From: Marchantia polymorpha subsp. ruderalis
Lineage: Eukaryota; Streptophyta; Marchantiopsida; Marchantiales; Marchantiaceae
Reading direction: 5' to 3'
NCBI GenBank assembly: GCA_037833965.1
Contig: AP031353.1
Span: 19,966,501-20,030,500, forward strand
DNA length: 64,000 nucleotides
Shown: in pieces, positions 40,636 through 50,989 of the stretch
Layout: each line of letters begins with the position of its first letter
Position numbering within the stretch: the stretch's first letter is position 1
Notes under the pieces: model-generated
Told to the model about the DNA's origin: nothing
Seen by the model: only the letters and a program-made list of their open reading frames with translations
The model's database searches: none
Made by a program: the position numbers and the translations under genes

Positions 40636-40810
40636 CGTCATATTATTGCTAGACATAGAACTGGATCTCATAGTCTTGGGATTGAAGAAGGGCGTTGGTT
40701 GAACATTGATAGGAGTGAACGTATTTGTAGGCTATGTGATGGAAGAAAAGTTGAGGATGAAGAGCACTTTTTTTACTTGTTCTAGATATGTAGAGATTCG
40801 AGTGGCGCAT

Positions 40811-40838
40811 ACCATTTACCATTTACATGGTAAATGGT
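40811..40838. repeat. inverted repeat of the LINE tail
   Basis: ACCATTTACCAT (40811-40822), loop TTAC, ATGGTAAATGGT (40827-40838). Two heptamer tracts face each other at the junction between the B ORF2 remnant and a minus-strand LINE 3' end. Confidence 0.9.
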
Positions 40839-40951
40839 AAATAGATCAAGCCCGTGGGACCCAAAGGGTCAAAAGGCTAAAAAACACAATACAAACAATC
40901 CAACTCCAAACTAGGAGAGAACCAAAAGAACCCCCTAGCTAGTGCCCAAAG
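40827..40951 (-). mobile_element. LINE 3'-end fragment
   Basis: Minus-strand tail, hairpin and type I 3' UTR up to CTAGCTAGTGCCCAAAG, truncated in the last ORF2 codons. It abuts a plus-strand 3' end at 40952, giving two LINE 3' termini in opposite orientation. Confidence 0.82.
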
Positions 40952-41037
40952 TTGATTGTTTGTATTGTGTTTTTTAGCCTTTTAACCCTTTGGGTCCCAC
41001 GGGCTTGATCTATTTACCATTTACCATTTACCATATC
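40952..41037 (+). mobile_element. LINE 3'-end fragment
   Basis: Type I 3' UTR from TTGATTGTTTGTATTGTG to three heptamers. The hairpin is altered to AACCC-TTT-GGGTC (position about 40984), losing the outer pair. It is followed directly by minus-strand B leader sequence. Confidence 0.82.
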
Positions 41038-41260
41038 ATGCTCAAATCACTAAACTCAAAGTTTCGAAATGACAACTTCTTGACACCAGCTCCGTTGGGG
41101 CTGAAAATTTGTAGCTATGTGCGCCCGGCCGTCGTGAACAAGCCTACCAAATTTCAGCTCTTGTTGACACTCCAGCAAGAAGATATGGGCCCCGCAAGAT
41201 TCATGCTCAAATCCCTAAACTCAAAGTTTTGAAATGACAACTTCTTGACCACCTTCTTGT
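41038..41260 (-). repeat. family B leader monomers, minus strand (about 1.4 copies)
   Basis: Contains CTAAACTCAAAGTTTCGAAATG and GGGGCTGAAAATTTG landmarks of the 165-bp unit. No ORF1 is attached; an isolated fragment. Confidence 0.83.
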
Positions 41261-41345
41261 AACGGGGAATGGGAATGGTAAATAGATTGTAACCACCTTC
41301 TACACTCTTTTGCACACCTCTCTTTTGCACACCTACACATATCTC
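41261..41345. other. junction filler with short tandem repeat
   Basis: Includes AATGGGAATGGTAAATAGATTG (a degenerate tail), a piece of minus-strand A ORF2 (TTGTAACCACCTTCTAC) and the 15-mer CTCTTTTGCACACCT nearly repeated in tandem. No gene. It separates B leader from C leader sequence. Confidence 0.7.
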
Positions 41346-41918
41346 TTAAGCATGATCTGAGGCTGAAAATTTTTGAGGACTTGGAGATCAATATTCGGCA
41401 GTAGCATAAAAAGTTTGAAGGTGAACGGACGTTTGAGTCAGAAGTAACAGCCCATTTGGAGTTTCGACTTTTTGTTTCGAGTGTTCCGGGGGTCACAAAA
41501 ATGTTCAGACATTTTTATCTTTTTGACGAAGCATGATCTGAGGCTGAAAATTTTTGAGGACTTGGAGATCAATATTCAGCAGTAGCGTAAAAAGTTTGAA
41601 GGTGAACGGACGCTTAAGTCAGAAGTTACAGCCCATTTTGAGTTTCGACTTTTTATCTCGAGTGTTCAGGTGGTCATAAAAATGTTCAGACATTTTTATC
41701 TTTTCGACAAAGCATGATCTGAGGCTGAAAATTTTTGAGGACTTGGGGATTGATATTCGGCAGAAGCTCATCAAGTTTGAAGGGAGTTGGGGATTGATAT
41801 TCGACAGAAGCTCAAAAAGTTTGAAGGTGCACGGACGCTTGAGTGAGAAGTTACGATTTTTTTTGGTGTTTCGACCTAGAATTTAGAGTGTTTCGGTTGA
41901 TACGGAATTTGATACGAT
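41346..41918 (+). repeat. family C leader, type C1 monomers (about 3 copies)
   Basis: AGCATGATCTGAGGCTGAAAA recurs at about 180-bp intervals and leads into ORF1 at 41919. The last monomer has a local duplication of GGGGATTGATATTCG-GCAGAAGCTCA (41745-41815). Confidence 0.85.
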
Positions 41919-42457
41919 ATGGCTTCTCAAGACGATATTTTTCAGCTTCTGCAAACAATTTTTGAAGAATTGAAGAAACTTCGACATGAATTCAAGATGC
42001 AACAGGCTGCTTTAACTCTCGCACATAATCAAATTCGAGAGTTGAAGGGATCACAAAAGAACGTGAAGAAGGTGTTCAAGGATAGTGTGTCTGTGATGTG
42101 GGATGTATCTAAATCTGTGGATGACATCCAAGGGAAGGTATGCTCTTAGATGACAAGTGCGGATGGTCCTAGATTGCATGAGGTGGTAGAAAGCTTAGAT
42201 TTGAAGATCAAATCCTACGCTGAAGCTACAAAGGCTGCTCAAATCTCTTTTTGTCAAGAACAAGAGATTGAAAAGTCCAACCAGCTTGCACGTAGGAAGA
42301 ATGTGAGAATTTCAGGTTTACCTGAAATAGAGAATGAAGATGTCAAGAGTGTTGTCACCAAGTTTTTGGATGAAACACTTCAGGTTTCCAATGCGGAATT
42401 GGCTCAAGCTTTTCGTATTGGAAACAAGGGAGCTCAACCTCGTGGTATTATAGTGAA
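41919..42457 (+). pseudogene. LINE family C ORF1 with nonsense codon, truncated
   Basis: ATG 41919 gives MASQDDIFQLLQTIFEEL and the coiled coil for 76 codons. The codon after GKVCS is TAG (42147-42149) where the copy at 12336 has CAA. The same frame then continues through FCQEQEIEKSNQLARRKN and VRISGLPEIENEDVKS (RRM-like core) to QPRGIIV, where a minus-strand LINE tail is inserted. The C-terminal basic region is missing. Confidence 0.88.
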
Positions 42458-42788
42458 TGGTAATGGTAAATGGTAAATAGATCAAGCCCGTGGGACCCAA
42501 AGGGTCAAAAGGCTAAAATACACAATACAAACAATCCAACTCCAAACTAGGAGAGAACCAAAAGAACCCCCTAGCTAGTGCCCAAAGCACTAGAACGGTA
42601 ACTAATAATATCTCTAATGTAACAACCTAAATCATAAGGCTCGAGTTGAAGCAGAAAAAAGAAATTCTTGACATCAACTTTATGCGCCACTCGAATCTCT
42701 ACATACCTAGAACAAGTAAGAAATACATGCTCTTCATACTCAACTTTTCTTCCATCACATAGCCTACAAATACGTTCACTCCTATCAA
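42458..42788 (-). mobile_element. LINE family B-like 3' end
   Basis: Minus-strand ORF2 end (DRSERICRLCDGRKVEYEEH, stop at 42571-42573), type I 3' UTR, hairpin and tail. The zinc-finger region has a D-to-Y change (VEYEEH). Truncated at 42788 by the tail of the large A element, inserted at CCTATCAATG. Confidence 0.86.
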
Positions 42789-43336
42789 TGGTAAATGGTA
42801 AATGGTAATAGATCAAGCCCGGGGGACCCAAAGGGTCAAAAGGCTGAAAAACACAATACAAGCGACAGCCACAAACAAGGGATAAGACCCCAAAGGCCAA
42901 ACCCTAGCTAGTGCCAAGAGCACTAGAACGATAACTAATAATGTCCCTAATATAACAACCTAAATCAAAAGGAACTAACTGTAACAAAGAATAAAAATTC
43001 TCTACATCTATATTATGGGTCACTCTAATCTCTGCATATCTAGTACAAGTAAGAAATACATGCTCTTCATCCTCAACTTCACTTCCATCACATAGCCTAC
43101 AAATACGTTGACTCCTATCAATATTAAGCCAACGTCCTTCCTCAATTCCTAGCCTATGAGATCCAGTTCTATGCCTAGCAATAAGATGACGTAAGGACGT
43201 AGAGATTCCTGCAAGTAGGTAATCCTGTTCACAATAAACAAGCATAGGATTCACATGAAGTTGATAAAACTGCATCTTGGTGCCGCGTTTGCTCCAAATA
43301 ATGTTCAAAAACTCCTCTTTTAGACGTTCACGTAGT

Positions 43337-43366
43337 AAATGGTAAATGGTAAATGGTAAAGTTAAA
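43337..43366 (-). mobile_element. 30-bp insertion made of tail heptamers only
   Basis: AAATGGT units (three) followed by AAAGTTAAA, flanked by GTAGT at 43332-43336 and 43367-43371. The uninterrupted host reads CACGTAGTGCTATAGG (for example at 22733-22748). No hairpin or 3' UTR is present. Confidence 0.9.
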
Positions 43367-43515
43367 GTAGTGCTATAGGTTGTAGGTCCCAATCGCGTTC
43401 CGTCACATTCCACCTCAAAGACCAAGTTATCACATCCGCTAACCATCCTTTGGCACGTGTGGCACTCAAAGCCTGAGGAGGAAGGCGAGAAGCATCAAGA
43501 GATCTCACCCTTGTG

Positions 43516-44233
43516 AAGCTCTCTACTTGACCATCACTTATATTAGAAGGGTGAGATCTCTTGATGCTTCTCGACTTCCTCTTCATGCTTTGCGTGCCAC
43601 ACGTTCCAAGGGATGGTTTGCAGATGTGATGACTTGGTCTTTGAGGTGGAATGTGACGGAATTGGATTGGGATCTGCAACCTATGGCCCTTCGCGAGCGT
43701 ATTAAGGAGGAGTTTCTCAACATCATTTGGAGGAGAGGAGGCACTAAAATGCAGTTTTATCAACTTCATGTGAATCCTATGCTTATTTATTGTGAGCAAG
43801 GGTACCTTGTTGCAGAGATTGCTACATCTTTACGTCATATTATTGCCAGACATAGAACAGGATCTCATAGGCTTGGAATTGAGGAAGGACGTTGGTTGAA
43901 TATTGATAGGAGTGAACGGATTTGTAAGCTATGTGATGGGAGAAATGTTGAGGATGAAGAGCATGTGTTTATTACCTGTACTAGATATATAGAGATTCGA
44001 GTAGTGCATAAAGTTGATGTCGAGAATTTCTTTTCTCTGCTTCAACTCGAGCCTTATGATTTAGGTTGTTACATTAGAGATATTATTAGTTACCGTTCTA
44101 GTGCTTTGGGCACTAGCTAGGGGGTTCTTTTGGTTCTCTCCTAGTTTGGAGTTGGATTGTTTGTATTGTGTTTTTTAGCCTTTTGACCCTTTGGGTCCCA
44201 CGGGCTTGATCTATTTACCATTTACCATTTCCC
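43516..44233 (+). mobile_element. 5'-truncated C-like LINE inserted in A ORF2
   Basis: The open frame encodes LTITYIRRVRSLDASRLPLH through the thumb region to the zinc finger CKLCDGRNVEDEEHVFITC and the stop at 44118-44120, then type I 3' UTR, hairpin and tail (last unit TTTCCCA). About 200 ORF2 codons remain. Only zero to two target bases are duplicated. The 5' end falls within 30 bp of the same ORF2 position in the oppositely oriented host, so the junction is a large inverted repeat. Confidence 0.88.
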
Positions 44234-45288
44234 ATGATGTAAGTGATGGTCAAGTATAGAGCTTCAGCCTCTAGAGGTAAACAACCTGTTTCCGCAAGAA
44301 GAATAGCATATGAGGTTTGGTTTCTCACACCCAATTCTTCTTGTAGAAATATCTTCTGCACCCTCTCCACACGCTCCCATCCTGTCTTCTTACAACCAGG
44401 ACCCCACACTTGGGTTCCATACAATACTACCGGCAACACTAAGCTTCTGAATAAAAATTTCCTAAGACTCCAAGACACAAGATGAGCCCTTCTACACCGA
44501 TTTAGCAATGAATATAGAGCTTTGTAACCACCTTCTACTCTCTTTTGCACACAAAGTGCCCAACTATAATCATTAGAAAAATCAATGCCTAGATATTTAT
44601 AACTCTTCACCTCTTCTAATTGTAGATCCTGGTAATAGAAGGAAAACTTGGATCTAGTGCCCACTATCATGACTTTGGACTTCTCAATATTTACCTCCAT
44701 CTGATTCTGGGTACAAAAGCTAGCCAAAGTGTATAGGTGTTTCTGTAAACTAATTGCATCACGTGCTAGTAATATGATATCATCTGCATACAAGAGAGCT
44801 TTGATAACAAAGTTTCCAAGCTTGACACCTTCACTATCACATGCCTCCAACCACTCTTCGATATCATCTATAAAAACTCCAAATAGAGTAGGAGAGAGAG
44901 GACAACCTTGAATCACTCCAATGGTACTCAAAACCTCTTCAGTTTGAGAAGTGTTGATCTTGGCTCGAACAGATTGGTAAAGCGTGGCCACAGCTGCTAG
45001 AAGATCTGATGGTACTCCAATGACTTGCAGCCTTTCCCATAATAGCTCACGAGGTACGGTGTCAAAAGCTTTCTTAAAATCAATGAAGGCGCAAAACAAA
45101 GCTTTGCCATTGCCCTTCGACTTCTCCCACAAAACATGCAAAGCCAAGATATGGTCAATGGTGTTGTATGTGGGGCGAAAGCCTGCTTGAAACCGCGCTC
45201 TCTTTCGATGAGATTCAGTCCATGTGCTCAATTTTGACTCCACCAATTTGCCAAACAACTTGGCAAAAACACTACCCACCATGATAGT

Positions 45289-45384
45289 TTACACCCACCA
45301 TTGTTTGTATTGTGTTTTTTAGCCTTTTGACCCTTTGGGTCCCACGGGCTTGATCTATTTACCATTTACCATTTACCATTTACC
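45289..45384 (+). mobile_element. short LINE 3'-end insertion with ATAGT target duplication
   Basis: Filler TTACACCCACCA (resembling the adjacent CACTACCCACCATG), then TTGTTTGTATTGTG, hairpin and four heptamers. ATAGT is found at 45284-45288 and 45385-45389. The same insertion is present in all 2917-bp units, where the tail has three heptamers and the right copy reads TTAGT. Confidence 0.88.
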
Positions 45385-46985
45385 ATAGTGCGATAGTTTG
45401 TGACCAAGTCCTTCCTTCTTGACTTGTGAATAGGCACAATCTTCCGTAATGACCAAGCTGAAGAAAAACCATACATAGCTGCATTCTCTAACGCTTTGGT
45501 GAGTCTCGGTCCAATAAGATCTCCTCCCCACTTCAAAAGTTCAATAGAGACACCATCCAAATCCTCCGATTTACCATTTGCTAATTTTCTAACTTGAGTC
45601 ATCACCTCCGATTTAGAAAATAAGCCTGATGTTCCTTCACAACAAGGCATTGATGCAACGTTGGGAAAGAAATAAAGCTTTTCAGCAAAGTCAATCAAAC
45701 TCTTGGGATCAAGAGTAGGTTTTGAAGACCTTACAGCTAACCGTCTCCAAAAGGATTTGGGATTCTCCATCAACTCCTTTGTCAAGGATTCCTGCTTCGT
45801 CCTCAAAAAAGCTCTTTTTTTACACTTCACCAAGTCTTTGTAAAGCCTTGTCAAGGTAAGCCGACTTTGGAAATCCAAAGACTTGTCAACTGATCTCATC
45901 CTCGCTTGCTTACAATCCAAGTCAAACCATCCATTGCAAGGAAGCCCCCTAGCTCTTCGATCCTTGTGCCGCAAAAAGAACTTAGAAGCAGTGTCTTTGA
46001 GCAACTCTATTAATTGCCCACTCGCTGTATGTGGATCAAGGCTCCATGAAGTGTGAGTCAAAAGGTTTTGAAAATGTAACATGTACAACTCTTTCTTACT
46101 AGGATCTAAACGAAACTTGGGAGAAGCTAAAACAGAATGGCATGGAGAGAGAGGGATTGTTTTTGATAACAAGAGAGTAGATAAGAGAGGTGCATGATCT
46201 GACTCTGGTTGAGGTTCTAGAATATCAAATTTCGAAATAAAAGAGCTATGAGTGGCTGAAGATAGAAGATAATCAATGGTGCTAACACCTGTAGGAGAAA
46301 AGCACGTATTGGAAAGGGAGTTGGGAAAGAGAGAGATACCGTTGAGAACTTTCAAATTACATGTGGCTCCAAAGGTTAGAAAGTGTTCTGTCAAAGGATT
46401 TGTACAAATATCAGAAGACTTTTTACACCACATGCTATCTTCAAGTTCTTCAAAGGAGGGAGAACTCAAGAGATCACCAACTTGGGTAAATTGTGCACAA
46501 CCTATTCGAGCATTGAAATCTCCAACCAGAAAAACTTCACCTTTGCTCTGATAATTGAGAACATCTCCTATAAGTCGATGGAATGGTTGACTCCGATTGC
46601 AAGTGCGTGTGGAGTAGATAGGCATGGATAATGGTGCAAAGTAACAAACGGCCAAATAACTATAAGATCCTCCAACCAAACCAAGACGAAGCCAATGATA
46701 TTGACCTCCAATATCCTGACCTTCTAAATGTATCAAAGGTAGAAATTGAGATCTGATGAAAGTAGCAATACCGCCATAGCCTCTTCCAGCTCGTTGACTT
46801 CTCTGATTCCAAGTGGATCCCACCAAAGTAAACCCTGGTATCTCTCCAATAGTGTTGCTCTCATGTTCCCACGTCTCCACAATGTTGATGATGTCCGCCA
46901 TCTTCCAAATCGGATTAGCACTCACATACTTGGTTGTAGAAAGACCTCTAATATTCCACATTAACACCCTCAAGCTCTTGGATTG

Positions 46986-47723
46986 CTATGTGGATGATTG
47001 TCTCTTCCTTTGAGTGACAATTGCTTGTCCATCACGAAGATAAGCAAAAAATCCAGCATCTTGAGCTTCTTTGACTTTTGCAAGCTCCTTTCTCCTTGCC
47101 TCTACTTGTAGAGGTGTGAGATCGGGATCTAACCAAATCCTACGTCCTTTGAGTACAGCTTTGTTGGCTAAAGCTGTATCACGTTGAGTTTGGTCATTGA
47201 ACTTAACTATGATGGCTCGAGGTTGAGTTCCTATGGTTCCAATGCGAAAAGCTTGAGCCACATCCGCATTAGGAACATCAAGTGTTTCAGCTAAAAACTT
47301 GGTGACAACACTCTTCACCTCTTCCTTCTCAGATTCAGGTAGACCAGAAATTCTTACATTCTTTCTACGAGCAAATTGATTAGTCTTTTCAATCTCTTGC
47401 TCTTGACAGAAAGAGATATGAGCAGACTTGGTGGCTTCTGCATAAGATTTCATCTTCACCTCTAGACTTTCAACCACTTCATGCAATCTAGGAGTAGCAG
47501 CAGTGGAAGCTTGAGAACCAACTTTCTCCTGGATATCCTCTACGTGTTCTGAAATATCAACCATAATCTTCTCGAAACACTTTTGAGAGAGCTTCAACTC
47601 TCTAATTTCATATTGAGCTGCAATTAAAGAAGAGCTCTGTACCTTGAACTCTGCACGTAGTACTTTCAACTCTTCCAAAACCGTTTGCAACAGATTGAGT
47701 ATGAAATTGTCTTGAGAAGCCAT
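46986..47723 (-). CDS. LINE family A ORF1 protein (complete, minus strand)
   Basis: 245 residues from ATG 47723, 210 bp after the last full monomer. It is nearly identical to the copy at 16411, with few changes (SSSLIAAQYEIREL, KCFEKIM, STAATPRLH). Coiled coil about 8-70, RRM-like core about 119-200, basic end. The 24-bp gap to the ORF2 ATG is conserved. It remains open and could still be translated from its own monomer leader. Confidence 0.93.
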   Translation of the reverse strand: MASQDNFILNLLQTVLEELKVLRAEFKVQSSSLIAAQYEIRELKLSQKCFEKIMVDISEHVEDIQEKVGSQASTAATPRLHEVVESLEVKMKSYAEATKSAHISFCQEQEIEKTNQFARRKNVRISGLPESEKEEVKSVVTKFLAETLDVPNADVAQAFRIGTIGTQPRAIIVKFNDQTQRDTALANKAVLKGRRIWLDPDLTPLQVEARRKELAKVKEAQDAGFFAYLRDGQAIVTQRKRQSST

Positions 47724-49699
47724 CGAAAAGCTCAGAACTCCAAGACACGTCAACTTCTCGCTCCGAATGGCGTTCTGCTTGAAATTTTGCAGGCAGATGC
47801 GCCCTGCCCTACTCCAGCGTTCCATCAAATTTCAGCTCCAGATCACTCCGAACGTAGAAGATACAGCTCCCGTAAGAATCTCTTGCCCTCAGATCTTGAA
47901 ACTTAAAGCTCGAAACTCAAAATTGAACGCACTGTGACTCTAAAACTCCGTTTGACCTGAAAATTGACAGGCTTGAGCGCTCTACCCAACGTCACAACGC
48001 CACAAAATTTCAGCCCCCGTTCACACTCGAGCCCAAAGTTACGGCCCCCGCAAGATTCGGCCCTCCCCTCTCAAAAGGCTCAGACCTCCAAGACACGTCA
48101 ACTTCTCGCTCCGAATGGCGTTATGCTTGAAATTTTGCAGGCGGATGCGCCCTGCCCTACTCCAGCGTTGCACCAAATTTGAGCTCCAGATCACTCCGAA
48201 CGTAGAAGATACAGCTCCCGTAAGAATCTCTTCCCGTTAGATCTTGAAACTCAAAGCTCGAAACTCAAAATTGGACGCACTGTGACTGTGAAACTCCGTT
48301 CGACCTGAAAATTGACAGGCTTGAGCGCTCTACCCAACGTCACAACGCCACAAAATTTCAGCCCCCGTTCACACTCGAGCCCAAAGTTACGGCCCCCGCA
48401 AGATTTGGCCCTCCCCTCTCAAAAGGCTCAGACCTCCAAGACACGTCAACTTCTCGCTCCGAATGGCGTTCTGCTTGAAATTTTGCAGGCGGATGCGCCC
48501 TGCCCTACTCCAGCGTTGCACCAAATTTGAGCTCCAGATCACTCCGAACGTAGAAGATACAGCTCCCGTAAGAATCTCTTGCCGTTAGATCTTGAAACTC
48601 AAAGCTCGAAACTCAAAATTGGACGCACTGTGACTGTGAAACTCCGTTCGACCTGAAAATTGACAGGCTTGAGCGCTCTACCCAACGTCACAACGCCACA
48701 AAATTTCAGCCCCCGTTCACACTCGAGCCCAAAGTTACGGCCCCCGCAAGATTCGGCCCTCCCCTCTCAAAAAGCTCAGACCTCCAAGACACGTCAACTT
48801 CTTGCTCCGAATGGCGTTCTGCTTGAAATTTTGCAGGCGGATGCGCCCTGCCCTACTCCAGCGTTCCACCAAATTTCAGCTCCAGATCACTCCGAACGTA
48901 GAAGATACAGCTCCCGTAAGAATCTCTTGCCCTTAGATCTTGAAACTCAAAGCTCGAAACTCAAAATTGGACGCACTGTGACTCTGAAACTCCGTTCGAC
49001 CTGAAAATTGACAGGCTTGAGCGCTCTACCCAACGTCACAACGCCACAAAATTTCAGCCCCCGTTCACACTCGAGCCCAAAGTTACGGCCCCCGCAAGAT
49101 TCGGCCCTCCCCTCTCAAAAAGCTCAGACCTCCAAGACACGTCAACTTCTCGCTCCGAATGGCGTTCTGCTTGAAATTTTGCAGGCGGATGCGCCCTGCC
49201 CTACTCCAGCGTTGCACCAAATTTGAGCTCCAGATCACTCCGAACGTAGAAGCTACAGCTCCCGTAAGAATCTCTTGCCCTTAGATCTTGAAACTCAAAG
49301 CTCGAAACTCAAAATTGGACGCACTGTGACTCTGAAACTCCGTTTGACCTGAAAATTGACAGGCTTGAGCGCTCTACCCAACGTCACAACGCCACAAAAT
49401 TGCAGCCCCGGATCACATTCGAGCCCAAAGTTACGGCCCCCGCAAGATTCGGCCCTCCCCTCTCAAAAAGCTCAGACCTCCAAGACACGTCAACTTCTCG
49501 CTCCGAATGGCGTTCTGCTTGAAATTTTGCAGGCGGATGCGCCCTGCCCTACTCCAGCGTTCCAATAAATTTCAGCTCCAGATCACTCCGAACGTAGAAG
49601 ATACAACTCCCGTAAGAATCTCTTGCCGTTAGATCTTGAAACTCAAAGCTCGAAACTCAAAATTGGACGCACTGTGACTCTGAAACTCCGTTCGACCTA
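47724..49699 (-). repeat. family A 5' leader, minus strand (5 monomers plus partials)
   Basis: CGCACT landmarks end at 47933, 48281, 48629, 48977, 49325 and 49673, exactly 348 bp apart. The first partial is 210 bp from the ORF1 ATG. The outer end is at about 49699, 26 bp into a sixth monomer, where A ORF2 sequence of another copy begins. Confidence 0.92.
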
Positions 49700-49702
49700 T
49701 GG

Positions 49703-50434
49703 AGATCACCAACTTGAGTAAATTGTGCACAACCTATTCGAGCATTGAAATCTCCAACCAGAAAAACTTCACCTTTGCTCTGATAATTGAGAATATCTCC
49801 TATAAGTCGATGGAATGGTTGACTCCGATTGCAAGTGCGTGTGGAGTAGATAGGCATGGACAATGGTGCAAAGTAACAAACAGCCAAATAACTATAAGAT
49901 CCTCCAACCAAACCAAGACGAAGCCAATGATATTGACCTCCAATATCCTGACCTTCTAAATGTATCAAAGGTAGAAATTGAGATCTGATGAAAGTAGCAA
50001 TACCGCCATAGCCTCTTCCAGCTCGTTGACTTCTCTGATTCCAAGTGGATCCCACCAAAGTAAACCCTGGTATCTCTCCAATAGTGTTGCTCTCATGTTC
50101 CCACGTCTCCACAATGTTGATGATGTCCGCCATCTTCCAAATCGGATTAGCACTCACATACTTGGTTGTAGAAAGACCTCTAATATTCCACATTAACACC
50201 CTCAAGCTCTTGGATTGCTATGTGGATGATTGTCTCTTCCTTTGAGTGACAATTGCTTGTCCATCACGAAGATAAGCAAAAAATCCAGCATCTTGAGCTT
50301 CTTTGACTTTTGCAAGCTCCTTTCTCCTTGCCTCTACTTGTAGAGGTGTGAGATCGGGATCTAACCAAATCCTACGTCCTTTGAGTACAGCTTTGTTGGC
50401 TAAAGCTGTATCACGTTGAGTTTGGTCATTGAAC
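49703..50434 (-). pseudogene. family A fragment: ORF2 start and ORF1 end
   Basis: Minus strand: ORF1 C-terminal region (FNDQTQRDTALANKAVLKG to RKRQSST, stop near 50218), the 24-bp spacer, and ORF2 from ATG 50193 through VETWE to GDFNARIGCAQFTQVGD at about 49703. It is cut at 49703 next to AGATCACC, the same position at which the copies at 46470/55534 diverge. Coding is otherwise open. Confidence 0.88.
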
Positions 50435-50795
50435 TATACCGCTAGTTTACAGCTCATAGAATTGCTCAAAACTTCTGCATCGAAGTTCTTTTTGAGGCAT
50501 AGTACTAGGATTGCTAAGGGGCTACCTTGCAATGGATGGTTTGACTCCGAATGCAAGCTAGCAAGGGCAAGGTCTGTTGATAGGTCTTTGGATATTCAAA
50601 GTCGGCTTCTTTTGACAAGGATATACAAAGACTTGGTGAAGTCTAAGAAACGAGCTTTCTTAAGACGAAAGCAAGAATCCTTGACAAAGGACCTGATGAA
50701 GGATCCCAAGTCCTTTTGGAGACGATTAGCTACACCATCGTCAAAACCTTCTCTTGATTCCGAGTCTTTGGTAGCTTTTGCCGAAAAGCAAAAGG
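50435..50795 (+). pseudogene. LINE ORF2 fragment of a further (C-like) lineage
   Basis: Open frame TASLQLIELLKTSASKFFLRH, GLPCNGWFDSECKLARARSV, KDLMKDPKSFWRRLATPSSK to LVAFAEKQ. It corresponds to the segment between endonuclease and RT of A and B but differs clearly from both, so it may be family C ORF2. Truncated at both ends. Confidence 0.8.
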
Positions 50796-50811
50796 GACTT
50801 GGGGATTGCCG

Positions 50812-50989
50812 ACTTGGGGATTGATATTCGGCAGAAGCTCATCAAGTTTGAAGGGAGTTGGGGATTGATATTCGACAGAAGCTCAAAAAGTTTGAAGGTG
50901 CACGGACGCTTGAGTGAGAAGTTACGATTTTTTTTGGTGTTTCGACCTAGAATTTAGAGTGTTTCGGTTGATACGGAATTTGATACGAT
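50812..50989 (+). repeat. family C leader, last C1 monomer (duplicate)
   Basis: Copy of 41741-41918: the final C1 monomer with its internal GGGGATTGATATTCG duplication, ending at the ORF1 ATG 50990. It is preceded by short filler with ACTTGGGGATTG repeated (50796-50826). Confidence 0.85.

Larger units (their letters stand above)
41741..46470. repeat. left copy of a direct segmental duplication (offset 9071 bp)
   Basis: This 4730-bp block recurs at 50812-55534. All internal landmarks keep the 9071-bp offset (for example 41919 and 50990, 42150 and 51221, 45282 and 54353) until the internal tail at about 45385, where this copy has one heptamer more (7 bp). It includes C ORF1, a B 3' end, half of an A element and three nested insertions, so it copied after those insertions. 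Confidence 0.93.
42904..46961 (-). pseudogene. LINE family A ORF2, intact apart from three insertions
   Basis: ORF2 starts at ATG 46961 (MWNIRGLSTTKYVSANPIW). The endonuclease has N3, VETWE, GDFNARIGCAQF and SDHAPLL. The RT follows: FIDFKKAFDTVP, QGCPLSP, YADD and the thumb; then the zinc finger CRLCDGSEVEDEEHVFLTC and the stop at 42904-42906. Each of the four pieces stays in frame with the next when the inserts are removed. The first insert falls in TNYRTIMVGS, the second in ITYITRVRS and the third in IALRERLK. Family A differs from B at many RT positions (for example FYYQDLQLEEVKSYKYLG). Confidence 0.92.
42789..49699 (-). mobile_element. near-complete family A LINE with three later insertions
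   Basis: Read on the minus strand: 5.6 leader monomers, complete ORF1, 24-bp spacer, ORF2, type II 3' UTR with GGGGGACCC and the tail at 42789-42812. The ORF2 is open apart from nested inserts at 45289-45384, 43516-44233 and 43337-43366. Before those events it was probably a coding-competent A element, which makes it the best reference for the family. Confidence 0.92.

Noticed and set aside
42897..42910. AAACCCTAG in the type II 3' UTR as an interstitial telomere or telo-box
   Set aside because: It is just over one telomere unit and overlaps the ORF2 stop region; no tandem telomere repeat is present in the window.
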